DNA from: Megalobrama amblycephala
Lineage: Eukaryota > Chordata > Actinopteri > Cypriniformes > Xenocyprididae
Reading direction: 5' to 3'
DNA: 64,000 nucleotides
Assembly (NCBI RefSeq): GCF_018812025.1
Contig: NC_063045.1
Span: forward strand, 777,623 to 841,622
Shown: positions 39,874 to 61,200 of the stretch, one piece after another
Layout of the letters: every line of letters begins with the position of its first letter
Position numbering within the stretch: position 1 is the first letter of the stretch
Position numbers and translations under genes: made by a program
The notes under the pieces: generated by a model
What the model saw: only the letters and a program-made list of their open reading frames with translations
The model's database searches: none
What the model was told of the DNA's origin: nothing

Positions 39874-40138
39874 ACACTGATGGTTTAGTGTTGTTATTTG
39901 ATCTTAGAGGACTAGTATAGGTATAAATAACCAGTCTGTCATAACTGAATCATGAATGAAAGTTCGTTTTTGTTTTGAGAGTCACTGATTGTGGGTTTCC
40001 ACCAGGTGGCGGTACAGAGTTACACTCGCTCATTCACTCATTACTGAGCACAGCAGATGAACATAACTGGATTATGGTGTTAAATTCACTTTAATCCTTG
40101 TGAATGTGCTGCACGCCTGTCCTGAACACAATACAAAC

Positions 40139-40144
40139 ATTAAA
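40139..40144 (+). terminator. Candidate polyadenylation signal of the IRAG-like gene
   Basis: The variant signal ATTAAA lies about 265 bases after the stop codon, with T-rich sequence following. No AATAAA is nearer. From 40,150 to 40,930 the spacer shows nothing recognisable. Confidence 0.3.
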
Positions 40145-40933
40145 TATTCCTATTTAATTCAACTGAATGTCTTTATTTCTTCTGAAACAGGTGCAAATCC
40201 ATGGCAACAGATTAATAACACTAATTAACAGTATTTAAATTCAGAGAGACATTGAGAAGCTTCATACAAGTGTTGCTCATTTCACGCTGCTTTTATTTGG
40301 AATGCTAATAATGGTAATTAATGCATGAGAAACGTTAATATTCATTTATGCAGGTTAATGCAGTTTAACAGAAACTGATCTGGATGAGATTAAACTTTCT
40401 TCTTCATTCTGCTGAAGTTATATAAACACATACAGACGTTAGCTAATGTTCCTTCACGGGCTCCTGTATCCTGTGCTATGAATTTCAGGGCATCTTAAAC
40501 CTGCCAACATCCTGTTGCGCAGCCAATCACGTCTCAGAATGAGAAACAAGATTAGGAAGTGCTCTTAATTTTATGGTCAGGTCATTTTAACCAGATTAAA
40601 TCAGGTCATGGGATCTGAAAATGTCCTTAAACGAACATCTACTGTTGATGCAGATCATCGTCTTTAGGATAAAATATTTATCACTGAACTTTTTTTGTTG
40701 ATTTAATGGTTTTATAGAGGATTATTTGGAAAAGTGACTTCATAATCAGCATATTTGACTTTGAAAAACAATGTGCATGAGAGAAAATAATGCAAATAAA
40801 CCAAGTGACATTAAAGAATTAAAGTAAATTAGTTCACTTTTATCAGTATATCACATTAGGTTGTATTAATTGGTATAAATTCATTTATATGTGTGGTTTG
40901 TATATTATATTGTATTTTTAATATTATGTAGTT

Positions 40934-42379
40934 GGGCCATTCCACCGAATGGGTGACATTTGCTTGTTGAAAGTTATTTTTTTTTATCTTTTTTCAACAC
41001 TGAATCTAATACTACACACATTTAATTATTCAAAATGTGTATTGGTCAATATCAGGCAACTTTATTTAATTTTTTACAAGGTTTCACAGCAGAAGATGGA
41101 TGCATGTTTTCTCAGTCCTGTTACCAAAACTCATGTGCTGTTGAAAAATCATGTTTAACAGCATGTCAATTAATTCCTTTGTATTCACCTCAGGAAAGTG
41201 TTTGTTTTGAAGAAATGGCTGGTTATTTGTTCAAATAATTGATATTTGTGACAAAAAAAAAAAAAATCGCTTTATATTAAGGCAAGGTGCATTTTGATAA
41301 AAAAGACAAAATGTTGTTTTTTTTAATAAAAAGAAGAAGACAGAAGCCTCAAGCCTCAATAATTTAGTTTATTTAACAATTGTATAAATGATGGACCAAA
41401 CAAAACTGATAAAAACAGTGGTTTAACATTTTTTTTTTTTTTTTAAGTAAAAATAAATACATTTAGTAACAGGAATGAACACTGGGTAAACACTGTAAAA
41501 CTAATCCTAAGAATCTACAATTTAATTTCAACTGTAAAACACATGATACAGGTGAATAGTTTAACTAATATTAATATTAATATTGAATAGTTCAACTAAT
41601 ATTCACACTATTAAATCAACAAAACAGAGGACTCTACTTACTCCTGTTATTTTTCAAGTAACAGGACTAAAAGTAACAGGATTGAGTGAGTTTTTAAGCA
41701 AAAATGATCAAATACATGACATATTGCCAGGTGGCGTATACTAATATCATGAGGACACTGAGCAAATACTAGTGACTTACCTAAAGTTAATATTTTTGAA
41801 ATAAACAAATAACATAGAAGAAATAATTTAGGTAACATTGAGATTGACCTTCTCAGTCACAGTTATAATTTCATCAAATATACAGAAATTAAAATGAGAG
41901 GACTTACTTTTGGTCTTCTCATGGCCTGCATAAGATCCAGATGATGCAACTTCCTGTTGAAAATGTGTCTTGTGTCTCCAAGTGTTTTAGAAGGGGAAAT
42001 GTGTGAGGGTAACAGGACTGAGTAAAAACCTGGGGACACGACTAAAATGTGTACTTTATATAACATATTATGGATTTCTTATGAAATTTATTTTTGTTTA
42101 AGATAGATTGTATATGGAGTCACACAACAATGCAAAAATAATATGATTTTAATGATTATATTTCATGATAAATTTTGTTTATATAGCGGGGACATGTAAC
42201 AAATGCAATTGTTTAGCATTCTGACTAGTTTTTAATAATGTTTTAAATTATATATTTTAAATTTGCAATTAAAGGACATTTTGCTTAATAATAAAATGTA
42301 TTTTAGAGTTAATTTTCATGCATATCTATACATGCAATGTCCTGGGGACAGAAATGGCACCCATTCGGTGGAATGGCCC
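40934..42379. mobile_element. 1446-bp non-autonomous DNA transposon
   Basis: The ends are inverted copies, GGGCCATTCCACCGAATGGG at 40934 and its complement ending at 42379. The flanks carry AGTT at 40930-40933 and 42380-42383, a 4-bp target-site duplication. The interior is AT-rich with only short frames on both strands and no transposase motif. The family was not identified. Confidence 0.9.
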
Positions 42380-43059
42380 AGTTATAATAATATTATGTAA
42401 TGTAATTGCAGATGATTATGAGCTGTCTGTAATCACTGTAACTGTATTATGATGTGATAATGTGAACGACAGACGCTGGAGCTCGTGTGAAATGATGTAA
42501 TGTGGCGTAACGCTCCTCACAGACTGAACATGTGCAGCTGAGACTCGATCTGATTAAACTGCAGCTCATGGAGATTCATGTGCGTTCAGCTGCATGCTTC
42601 ACTTTAGAGCACATACAGCTAATCATATTATCAACAGATATCATACATGTGATTATGCACACACACACATGGCGCTGGTAAACAGAATGAACTCGAGCAT
42701 GATGCAAAACTATATTAGATTATAAAACGCTCAGTGAAATGATTCAGCGCGCACCTGTTCTCCCAGGTGAGTCCGCGCGCGCGCGCGTCACGCGTTAAGC
42801 TGCACACATAGCAATCACTTATGTTCTAAACCACAAACATGTAATAAAATCCCCCTGTTTTCATATCGTTTTAATGAAAATATATTGTTTTGTAAAACAT
42901 ATTATTGCTGTATACATCATTTCCCAGTTTTTCGCCACGTTACACAGAAATGAATAATGTTAATGTTAATGCTTTTCTTCATCGTTAATGCACAAGTTAG
43001 CATATTTATCTGTAATATTTGTAATGCAGTATTTGCAGGGGAAGGTTATTATGATCTGG

Positions 43060-43209
43060 CTCTCAGGTGACGGTGAATGACGTCACGCGCCTCGGCCCCG
43101 CCCACCGCGCGAGCTTCTGAAGCTGCAGCGAGCGCGTGAGAGTTCAGGTAGATGCTCAACATCTCCTCATCATCATCATCATCAGCATCTCTCCTCCTGT
43201 CCGCTCCGG
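43060..43209 (+). promoter_or_regulatory. CpG-rich promoter and non-coding first exon of camk1g
   Basis: A perfect CRE (TGACGTCA, 43078-43085) is followed by a GC box (CCCCGCCC, 43096-43103) and a CG-rich stretch, then a (TCA)n-containing probable exon ending at the donor CCGG|GTAAGA (43209). No TATA box is seen. A second CpG-rich spot with an alternating CG run (42773-42787) and a perfect donor CCCAG|GTGAGT (42766) lies 300 bases upstream and might be an alternative first exon. Assignment rests on position and composition. Confidence 0.6.
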
Positions 43210-44403
43210 GTAAGACTGACATCTTCATTCATCTGAACTAACATTTAAATACCAAAGATAAATGATAGCCTTTTACAAATGTTATATATAATGCAGAACA
43301 GATTTTTAGTTCTTCAGTCTTGAATATCAAAATATATGAATTACAGTTTAATTACTATTCTTAACTATTCAAATGCGTGTAAACCAACTATCTGGGCAAC
43401 ATTATAATGTTTGTTAATGTTATTAAGTGAAGTGCATGACACTTTATGAAGGGATATGAAGCATTATTAGGTGTTTTGAAGCGTTACAAAATGTTGCAAA
43501 GCTTTAAGAGGTGATGTAAGCTCCTATGACACTTTCTGAAGGTTCATGAGGTGTTATGAAGCTTTATGAAATGTTATAAACCAGTATGAGACACTATAAG
43601 ATGTTAGAAAACTTTACTGAACTGTTAAATGAGAATTATAAAGTGGGCGAAAATGCAATGAAGCTTTAAGAGTCGATATACAGTAAGCTCTTTATGAAGA
43701 GTTATGAAGTATTATGAGATGTTATTAAGTATTATGAGGCACTATAAGATTTTAGAAAACTTTGTAAAGCTTTACTGAACTATTAAATTAGGCATTGTGA
43801 CGTGTATTACTCTTAATTATTCGAATGCATGTTCACCAATTATCTGGGCAACATTATAATGTTTGTTAATGTTATTAAGTGAAATGAATGACACTTTACA
43901 ATAAGATCTCATTTGTTAACATTAGTTAATGCGTTAGCTAAAAGGAATTAACAAACAGCATTTTTAGTCTTTGTTACTGTTAGTAAAATTGTTCAATTGT
44001 TGTTAAAATTGTAGTAAATGTTGAAATTAAGATTAGTTAAGATTAATAAACACTGTAGAAGCATTGTTAGTTCATACTGTAGCATTTTTGTATAGAAGTG
44101 AACTGGGATGATGATGATGATGATGATGATGATGAAGGTCTTTTGCTGCAGACATCAGTGTGAGAGTTAAATGCAGTAACCTACATAGAGAGAGATCAGA
44201 GGTCAGAGGTCAAAACACTTCTCAGAAATGCACTCAGATTCATTAGTGTGAGCGACTGTGAACTTGACGTTTATATAAGAGTGAAGGATTATGAACATGA
44301 ACAGACACGCCTGTGATGGTTTATGTAAGTGCGATCATGAATTAACACGACAGCTGTGTGTTTATATTTTCTGCAGGAGTCAGTTTCTGAAACTTGAGCC
44401 GCG

Positions 44404-54205
<9,802 letters not shown>

Positions 54206-54900
54206 TCGTCTGAATGACAGCTGTCAGTCAAATGAAGTGAGTATGCACTCTGGCCTCCGCTTTGACCGTCACGTGATCGTGAAAGTGTTTGACGTCTCTT
54301 CTCTCTCTCTCTCTCTCTCTCAGATCCTGTGTGTTTATCTGTGCGTCACAGACGAGTCACACGAGTGCCAACCGCACACATCCGCTTCTCAAACCTTCAT
54401 CTCTGACTGGACAACGTGTCATTTTATGGAGGCTGGGAACGGCATTCCTCTCAGGGATTGAGCTGCGAGACCGTACGGTCCGTTTATCGTATTATTTCAC
54501 CTACTGTCTGCATACTCATGTACAGTAGTCGTATTTACACCCGTGGTGAGCTGATCAGGGTGCATCATGGGAAGGACGCGTCACATGTGCCACTGTTCTA
54601 CTGTGAACGGCTGCGTGTTTGAGTGTTTTTACTGTCAGAAATACTAAAGGACTGTGTTTAAATATTATTTTCTTATTTAAAACTCATCCTCGCAGTTATT
54701 CTCTCTCTGTTTGTGTTTTATATGTGCTTATAAGAGCATTTGATCTGTTTAAAGCTCAGTTTAGGGGCTTATTAAGTGTGTGTCATGATCACAGACCCCT
54801 GCTGAAATCTATAAATATGCTGCTGTATGTCTGTATTAAAAAACATAAAATAAAACTGTTTACACACCAACACCATGTCCTGGAGAATGAATGAATCATG
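54206..54900 (+). other. camk1g 3' untranslated region with a possible intron
   Basis: A good donor (GAA|GTGAGT, 54237) and an acceptor after a long CT tract (CTCTCTCTCAG, ending 54323) frame an 87-bp possible intron only 31 bases after the stop codon. The polyadenylation signal AATAAA is at 54849-54854. The distance from stop to junction is under the usual 50-base limit, so nonsense-mediated decay would not be expected. Confidence 0.5.
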
Positions 54901-55179
54901 CAACACTTGAATGTGGAGGAATCTGAGAAAATCATGTTTTCAACATCAGCAGTGCTTCAGTCGCTTGTTTCTGCTGCTGCTTCACCTGTGTTTTGATCAG
55001 GAGATTCTGCACTCTTTCAGAAGATCGTATACTGTATAACAGTGAAAACGCTAATGCCGGGGAAAGAGTTAATAGTTTTATTGATCACAACATACTCATT
55101 TTAGTATGCATTCTACAGTGTGCACTGTGTAGTATGCTGTAAATATAACACACTCACAATCCTCTCAGTGTTCATGTTG

Positions 55180-55185
55180 TTTATT
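55180..55185 (-). terminator. lamb3 polyadenylation signal
   Basis: AATAAA on the minus strand (TTTATT on plus) lies 20 bases beyond the lamb3 stop. A second copy is at 55077-55082. The nearer one would give an extremely short 3' untranslated region, so the farther may be used. Both stay clear of the camk1g signal at 54849. Confidence 0.45.
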
Positions 55186-55204
55186 GTGTGTTATTTGTGC
55201 GTCA

Positions 55205-58200
55205 TCAGCCCTGACAAATGCTCAGTCTGGTGACTTTATTGCGAATATCATCTCTGAGCATCTCCACCTGAGCGTCCAGACCGGACAGTCGCGCGCCGTT
55301 CTCCTCAATCACTGCCGCTTGCTGCCGGATGGACGCCTCCTTATCTGAGAGACACAAACAACACGAGCGGTTACCACGGGTAACGTGTGTGTGCTCGTCA
55401 TAATGGGATGGATGTTTTGATTTTATTATAAAATGCATTTAAAATTGAACCTTCAGTCGCAAAAACAGTGTTTGAGTTGGTCAGTTCAGTTCGTTCGACC
55501 AACTCTGATTCAGTGGATCAATTCTTAATGTATTCAAATAGTGAATCATGGAATTGATTCATTTGATTCACTGAAGCAATCAAATCAACTTACTGAAGCT
55601 ATAGAATCAACTCAATGATTCAAATGATCAGATTCAGTGAACTGAGTCTATTTACAATGATCACAAAAGTCTCACAATCATTCATAAACCATATGAGCGG
55701 TAATGTGTGTGCATGATATTAAGGGATGGATTTGTGGGCGTTACCTTTCAAAGCATTCATGATGTCGGAGGTGTCCGTCATCAGAGACTCCGCCTCCTCC
55801 TGCAGTTTTAGTAGACGGGCGCCGTCTTCGCCAGCCTGTGTGTTTTCCTCCGCGGCCCGTTTCATCCTCTCTAACTCTTCTTTTAACGCCTCCAGGTCCT
55901 ACAAACACATGCTGGGTTACTAACCGAACCATCACTAACTAGAGCAGGTGAGCGTTGGGTGCGTTTGGGTACCTGTGCGGCCTCGTCGGCCTCGTCTTGA
56001 GCCGAATCTGCCTGATCTTGAGCTTCGTTCGCTAGCGCTTTTCCTGTCGTCACGTCATTCTTCAACTCATCCAGCAGGGGGCGAATCTCACCCAGCAGCC
56101 CTGAGATACCCACAATCCCCTGCTCGGCAGGAACCAGCGCGTCCTCTATCTGAGAGAGACAGGAGATAAACCATGTTAATTTGAGTTTTGACGTCGTTTC
56201 TGTTGTTTCCGCACACATGAATCGAACTGACCTGCTTGACGTCCTTCTTGACGTTGTTAGCGATGTCGACGCTCTGCTGGATTTTGTTCTCCAGGTCGTC
56301 TAAAATGGCCTCGTTCTCTTCCATCGCCTTCAGAAGGCTCTCGCCGTCCTGCTGGATGCCAAACGCAGCATCTCTGCAGATCACAGTTTCACATCAGCCA
56401 AAAAAATCTGAACAAAATAATCAATAGGAATTCTGCATGAACTTCAGAGCTACGTTCTAAACGTCGGAAACGCTGTTGGTGTACCGTGTGTCGCGGGCCG
56501 CGTCCAGCAGGCGTCTGGCGTCTTCCAGCTGCGGGCCGGTGGCCGTCAGGACGCTGCTGCTGTCGGGCAGAGAGGACGTCAGATCCTGCAGCTCCTTCAG
56601 CTTCTGCTTCAGCTGCTCCACGGTCAGGGGGAACCGCGCCTCCAGAACCGCCTCGCACACCCGCTGGACCTGATCCGGGTCTGAGTGAGGCTCTGAGACG
56701 GGTGAGACACACAGATCTTTACACCACGCACTACATACTACAGCGATTTACAACAACACACTACATATTACAGCACTGCACTGCACACTACATACTACTG
56801 CACTTTACCAAACACTACATACAACAGCACTTTACAACACTACACTAAATGCTACTGTGCTTTACTGCACATTAAATACTAAGGCGTTGCACTGCACACT
56901 ACATACTACAGAACTTTACAACACTACACTAAATGCTACTGTGCTTTACTGCACACTACATTCTACTGCACTTTACAATGCTACACTACATACTACAGTA
57001 CTATACTGCACACTACATACTACAAAACTTTACAATGCTACACTACATACTACTGTGCTGTACTGCACACTACATACTACAAAACTTTACAATGCTACAC
57101 TACATACTACAGTGCTGTACTGCACACTAAATACTAAAGCGTTGCACTGCACACTACATACTACAACACTTTACAATGCTACACTACATACTACTGTGCT
57201 GTACTGCACACTACATACTACAAAACTTTACAATGCTACACTACATACTACAGCGTTGCACTGCACACTACATACTACAGAACTTTACAATGCTACACTA
57301 AATACTACAGTGCTGTACTGCACACTAAATACTAAAGCGTTGCACTGCACACTTCATACTACAGCACTTTACAATGCTACACTACATACTACTGTGCTGT
57401 ACTGAATAATACATACTAAAGCGTTGCACTGCACACTACATACTACAGAACTTTACAACGCTACACTAAATACTACAGTTCTGTACTCACACTACATACT
57501 AAAGCGTTGCACTGCACACTTCATACTACAGCACTTTACAATGCTACACTACATACTACTGTGCTGTACTGCACACTACATACTACAAAACTTTACAATG
57601 CTACACTACATACTAAAGCGTTGCACTGCACACTTCATACTACAGCACTTTACAATGCTACACTACATACTACTGTGCTGTACTGCACACTAAATACTAA
57701 AGCGTTGCACTGCACACTTCATACTACAGCACTTTACAATGCTACACTACATACTACTGTGCTGTACTGAATAATACATACTAAAGCGTTGCACTGCACA
57801 CTACATACTACAGAACTTTACAACGCTACACTAAATACTACAGTTCTGTACTCACACTACATACTAAAGCGTTGCACTGCACACTACAACACTTTACAAC
57901 GCTACACTACATACTACAGTGTTGTACAGCACACACACTACATGCTACAGCACTTAACTGCACACTACATAGAACTGCTTTACTGAACACTACATACTAC
58001 AGCGCTGAACTGCACACTGCAAACTACAGCGCTGTACTGCAGCTGCTCAACGCCTGTTCAACTTATGAATAAATTCACAGTATATACTTCACAGTGTGCA
58101 GCATGTCAAAATAAAGTTAAAGCAGTGACACGTGAGTGTGTTACTGACCTGACAGGAAGTCCTTCAGTGTGTTGATGAAGTCTTTGGTGTCCTTCAGGTC

Positions 58201-61200
58201 TCCGTCCACGTTGGCTCGCACCTGCTTGATCTGATTGGCCAGCTCGTCAGTGGACGTTCGTACCTTATTGACCGAATCTTCAGCGTCCTGTATCTGTATT
58301 TCAGAGAACCAATGTCAATGTAAGTCAATGTAAATTCAAAACGGACTAGACTTATTAGTCTTGCTAGCTGGTCTTGTGCGGTCAGAGTGAAAGTGTGTTG
58401 TGTGTTGGTACCTGCGCTGCTGCTAGTGTGATTTTGTTGTTGAGCTCCTGTAGTTTGGCCTTGACCTCGTCGGCGTCCTGAAAGGCCTTGTTAGCGTTTG
58501 GCAGTGCTCCTGTGCAGGCTTCCTCCGCTCCACACGGGGGCGCTCCGTCAGGAGGACACAGGTCACCTCTGCAGCTCTCTGGAGTGCAGGGCTCCACGCG
58601 ATCACCACCGCACACCTGTCAAATACACCTTTACTGACCCGTTCAGCTATAAACAAACTCTTTCCGTTAGCGAATATCTCACCTTGGTGGCGACAGGCGT
58701 CAGATTGGGCCGTGTTGCCATATCCTTCTTCAGCTTCTGCAGGTCTTTAGTGTTTCCTGGCTGCACGGCGTTCAGGTCGCTCAGGGCGTTTTCTCTCATG
58801 CCCTCGGACTTCTTCAGGGAGTCTATGGTGGTGTTGGCTCTCTTGAGGGCGTCAGTCGATGTCTCATACGACTTCTGAATGGCGTGGAAGGCACCTGAGA
58901 GCGAGAAGGTTTACATTAGCAATCAAGCTACAGAATCAGACGCTATAGATGGAGAGCTGGATACGCACTGGCATTGGTGGATCCGGCGCTATTGGTGAAG
59001 GCGTCTCTCCGGGTGAAGTAGTCCAGACGCAGGGACGACAGTAGCGTCTGCAGCTCGTCCAGACTTCGCTCCAGCTCTCGGTCCTGTGGCTGCAATGGCA
59101 GAACGTCACTCAAGCCATTCATTTGAGACCTGGAAAGAGCAGAGGGATGTTAGGATGACTTCATGTTTAAATTAACTCTGATGGAGCTTCAGTTTGAAAA
59201 ACTGTCAAACTCTGTCGTCATTTATAGATGCCCATTTACACCACCTGTTGATTTTTTTATTGTACCTTTATATCCCACAAAAAGAGCATGTGTGTGTGTG
59301 TACCGGAGTGCGTCGAGTCTCTGCAGGGCTTGGGTCAGTGCGCGGCTAGATTGCAGCGGGACGGACACAGACTCCTGGATCAGTATGAGTGAGTCACGGA
59401 GTGCCTGGATCCTGCGGCTCGCGTCGCTGGACGTCGGCCGGCCGCTGGAGGACAGCAGGGTGTTGGAGAGACGCTCCAGGCCGAGCGTGAGCTCCTGCAG
59501 GCGGGTGTTCATGCTGAAGAAGCAGGACGGGCATGCCGGGCATTCTGGGAAACTGGCACAGTGGCCGCGGGCGCAGACGTCACAGCGGGCGCCGGTAATG
59601 CCTGGTTTACAGAGGCACGCACCCGTGCGTTTATCGCAGCCACCCAACACGGTGCCTGAACGCTCGCAGTCACACGCTGACACACAGAACAAAAATTTCA
59701 GTGTTACATTGTATTAAACACAACAAATACATTAAATAAAAACATATTTAAAAAAAACAACAGATAAATATTAATATTAAATTGGATTGAAAAAAATAAT
59801 TAATGCATATTAAGTACATATTAAATTTAGTATAACATAATCATATTATAATATTAATATAATATTAAATAAATGATAAATGATAATTATATTTTACATA
59901 TAAACTAAAAAATAATACAAATCAAATTGAATTACATTACATTGTTAAAAATTATTTGTTAAATTAAACGAAATAAATATTAATTTGAGCTAAATCATTA
60001 AATATTAAATAAACTACCATTAAATTGCATATTAAAACATAAATTAAATGCTAAAATGTTCAATTAAATGAAATGTATTTTGTATTCTCTGTCTCTAGGT
60101 TGTTGATGTCTGTAGCCAAAAACAAATTTCCACCTTGGTGACAATAAAACTAACTAACTTACTAATTTACTAATGTACTAATTTGCTGACTAACTAAATA
60201 ACTTACTAACTTACTAATTTACTAACTTACTAACTTACTAATTTACTAACTTACTAACTAGCTATCTTACTAACCAACTTACTAACTAACTAGCTAACTT
60301 ACTAATTAACATAACTATCTAACTGACTTAGTATCTATCTAACTAACTTAATAACTAATTATACTAACTAACTTACTAATTAACTTGCTAACTTACTAAC
60401 TTACCTATTAATTTACTAACTTACTAATTTACTAACTTACTAACTAACTTACTAATTAACTTGCTAAATTACTAACTAATTTACTAACTTACCAACTAGC
60501 TAACTTACTAATTAACTTAACTATCTAACTAAATTACTAACTTACTATATAAATAACTTACTAATTAACTTGCAAATTTACTAACTTACTAACTAACAAA
60601 CTATCTTACTAACTAATTTACTAACGTACTAACTAACGTACTAACATACCTACTAACTTATTATCTAACTTAAGCTGCGTTCACGTCACCTCGTATTTAC
60701 CGGAATCTTGAAATGACAACACGTGACGTTATATTCGGAGCTGTTCACGTCCTTTTGGTCCTTGAACTGGGAATTATGCGTTTCCATGGCAGCACTGTCA
60801 ATGCCTAAATGAATCTACAGCTGTCAGGTGGTACAGCGCGGCCACGTGGTATATCTGGGAGCTTTCAGAAAACTCCCAGCTTACAAGCTGTAATTACGAG
60901 CTCTACGAGGACATGAACGCTTTTTACAAGCTAGAATCTCGTAACTACAGGAATTACGAGGCCACGTGAACGCACCTTTACTATCTAACTTACCATCTAA
61001 CTAACTTACTAATTGACTTGCTAAAGTACTAACTTACTAACTAATTTACTAACCTACTAACTATTGTACTAACTAGCTAACTAATTAACTTACTAACTAA
61101 TTTACTAACCTACTAACTAACATACTAACTAGCTAACTTACTAACTAACTAATTAACTTACTAACATACTAAGTTAATAATTTACTAACTTACTAACATA

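Noticed and set aside
40949..41838. Short frames inside the 1446-bp transposon as transposase remnants
   Set aside because: They are under 75 codons, AT-driven and show no catalytic motif or similarity that I recognise.
56857..57405. Plus-strand frame of 182 codons
   Set aside because: It is a translation of the 57-bp minisatellite in a lamb3 intron; the unit length is a multiple of three, which keeps the frame open.
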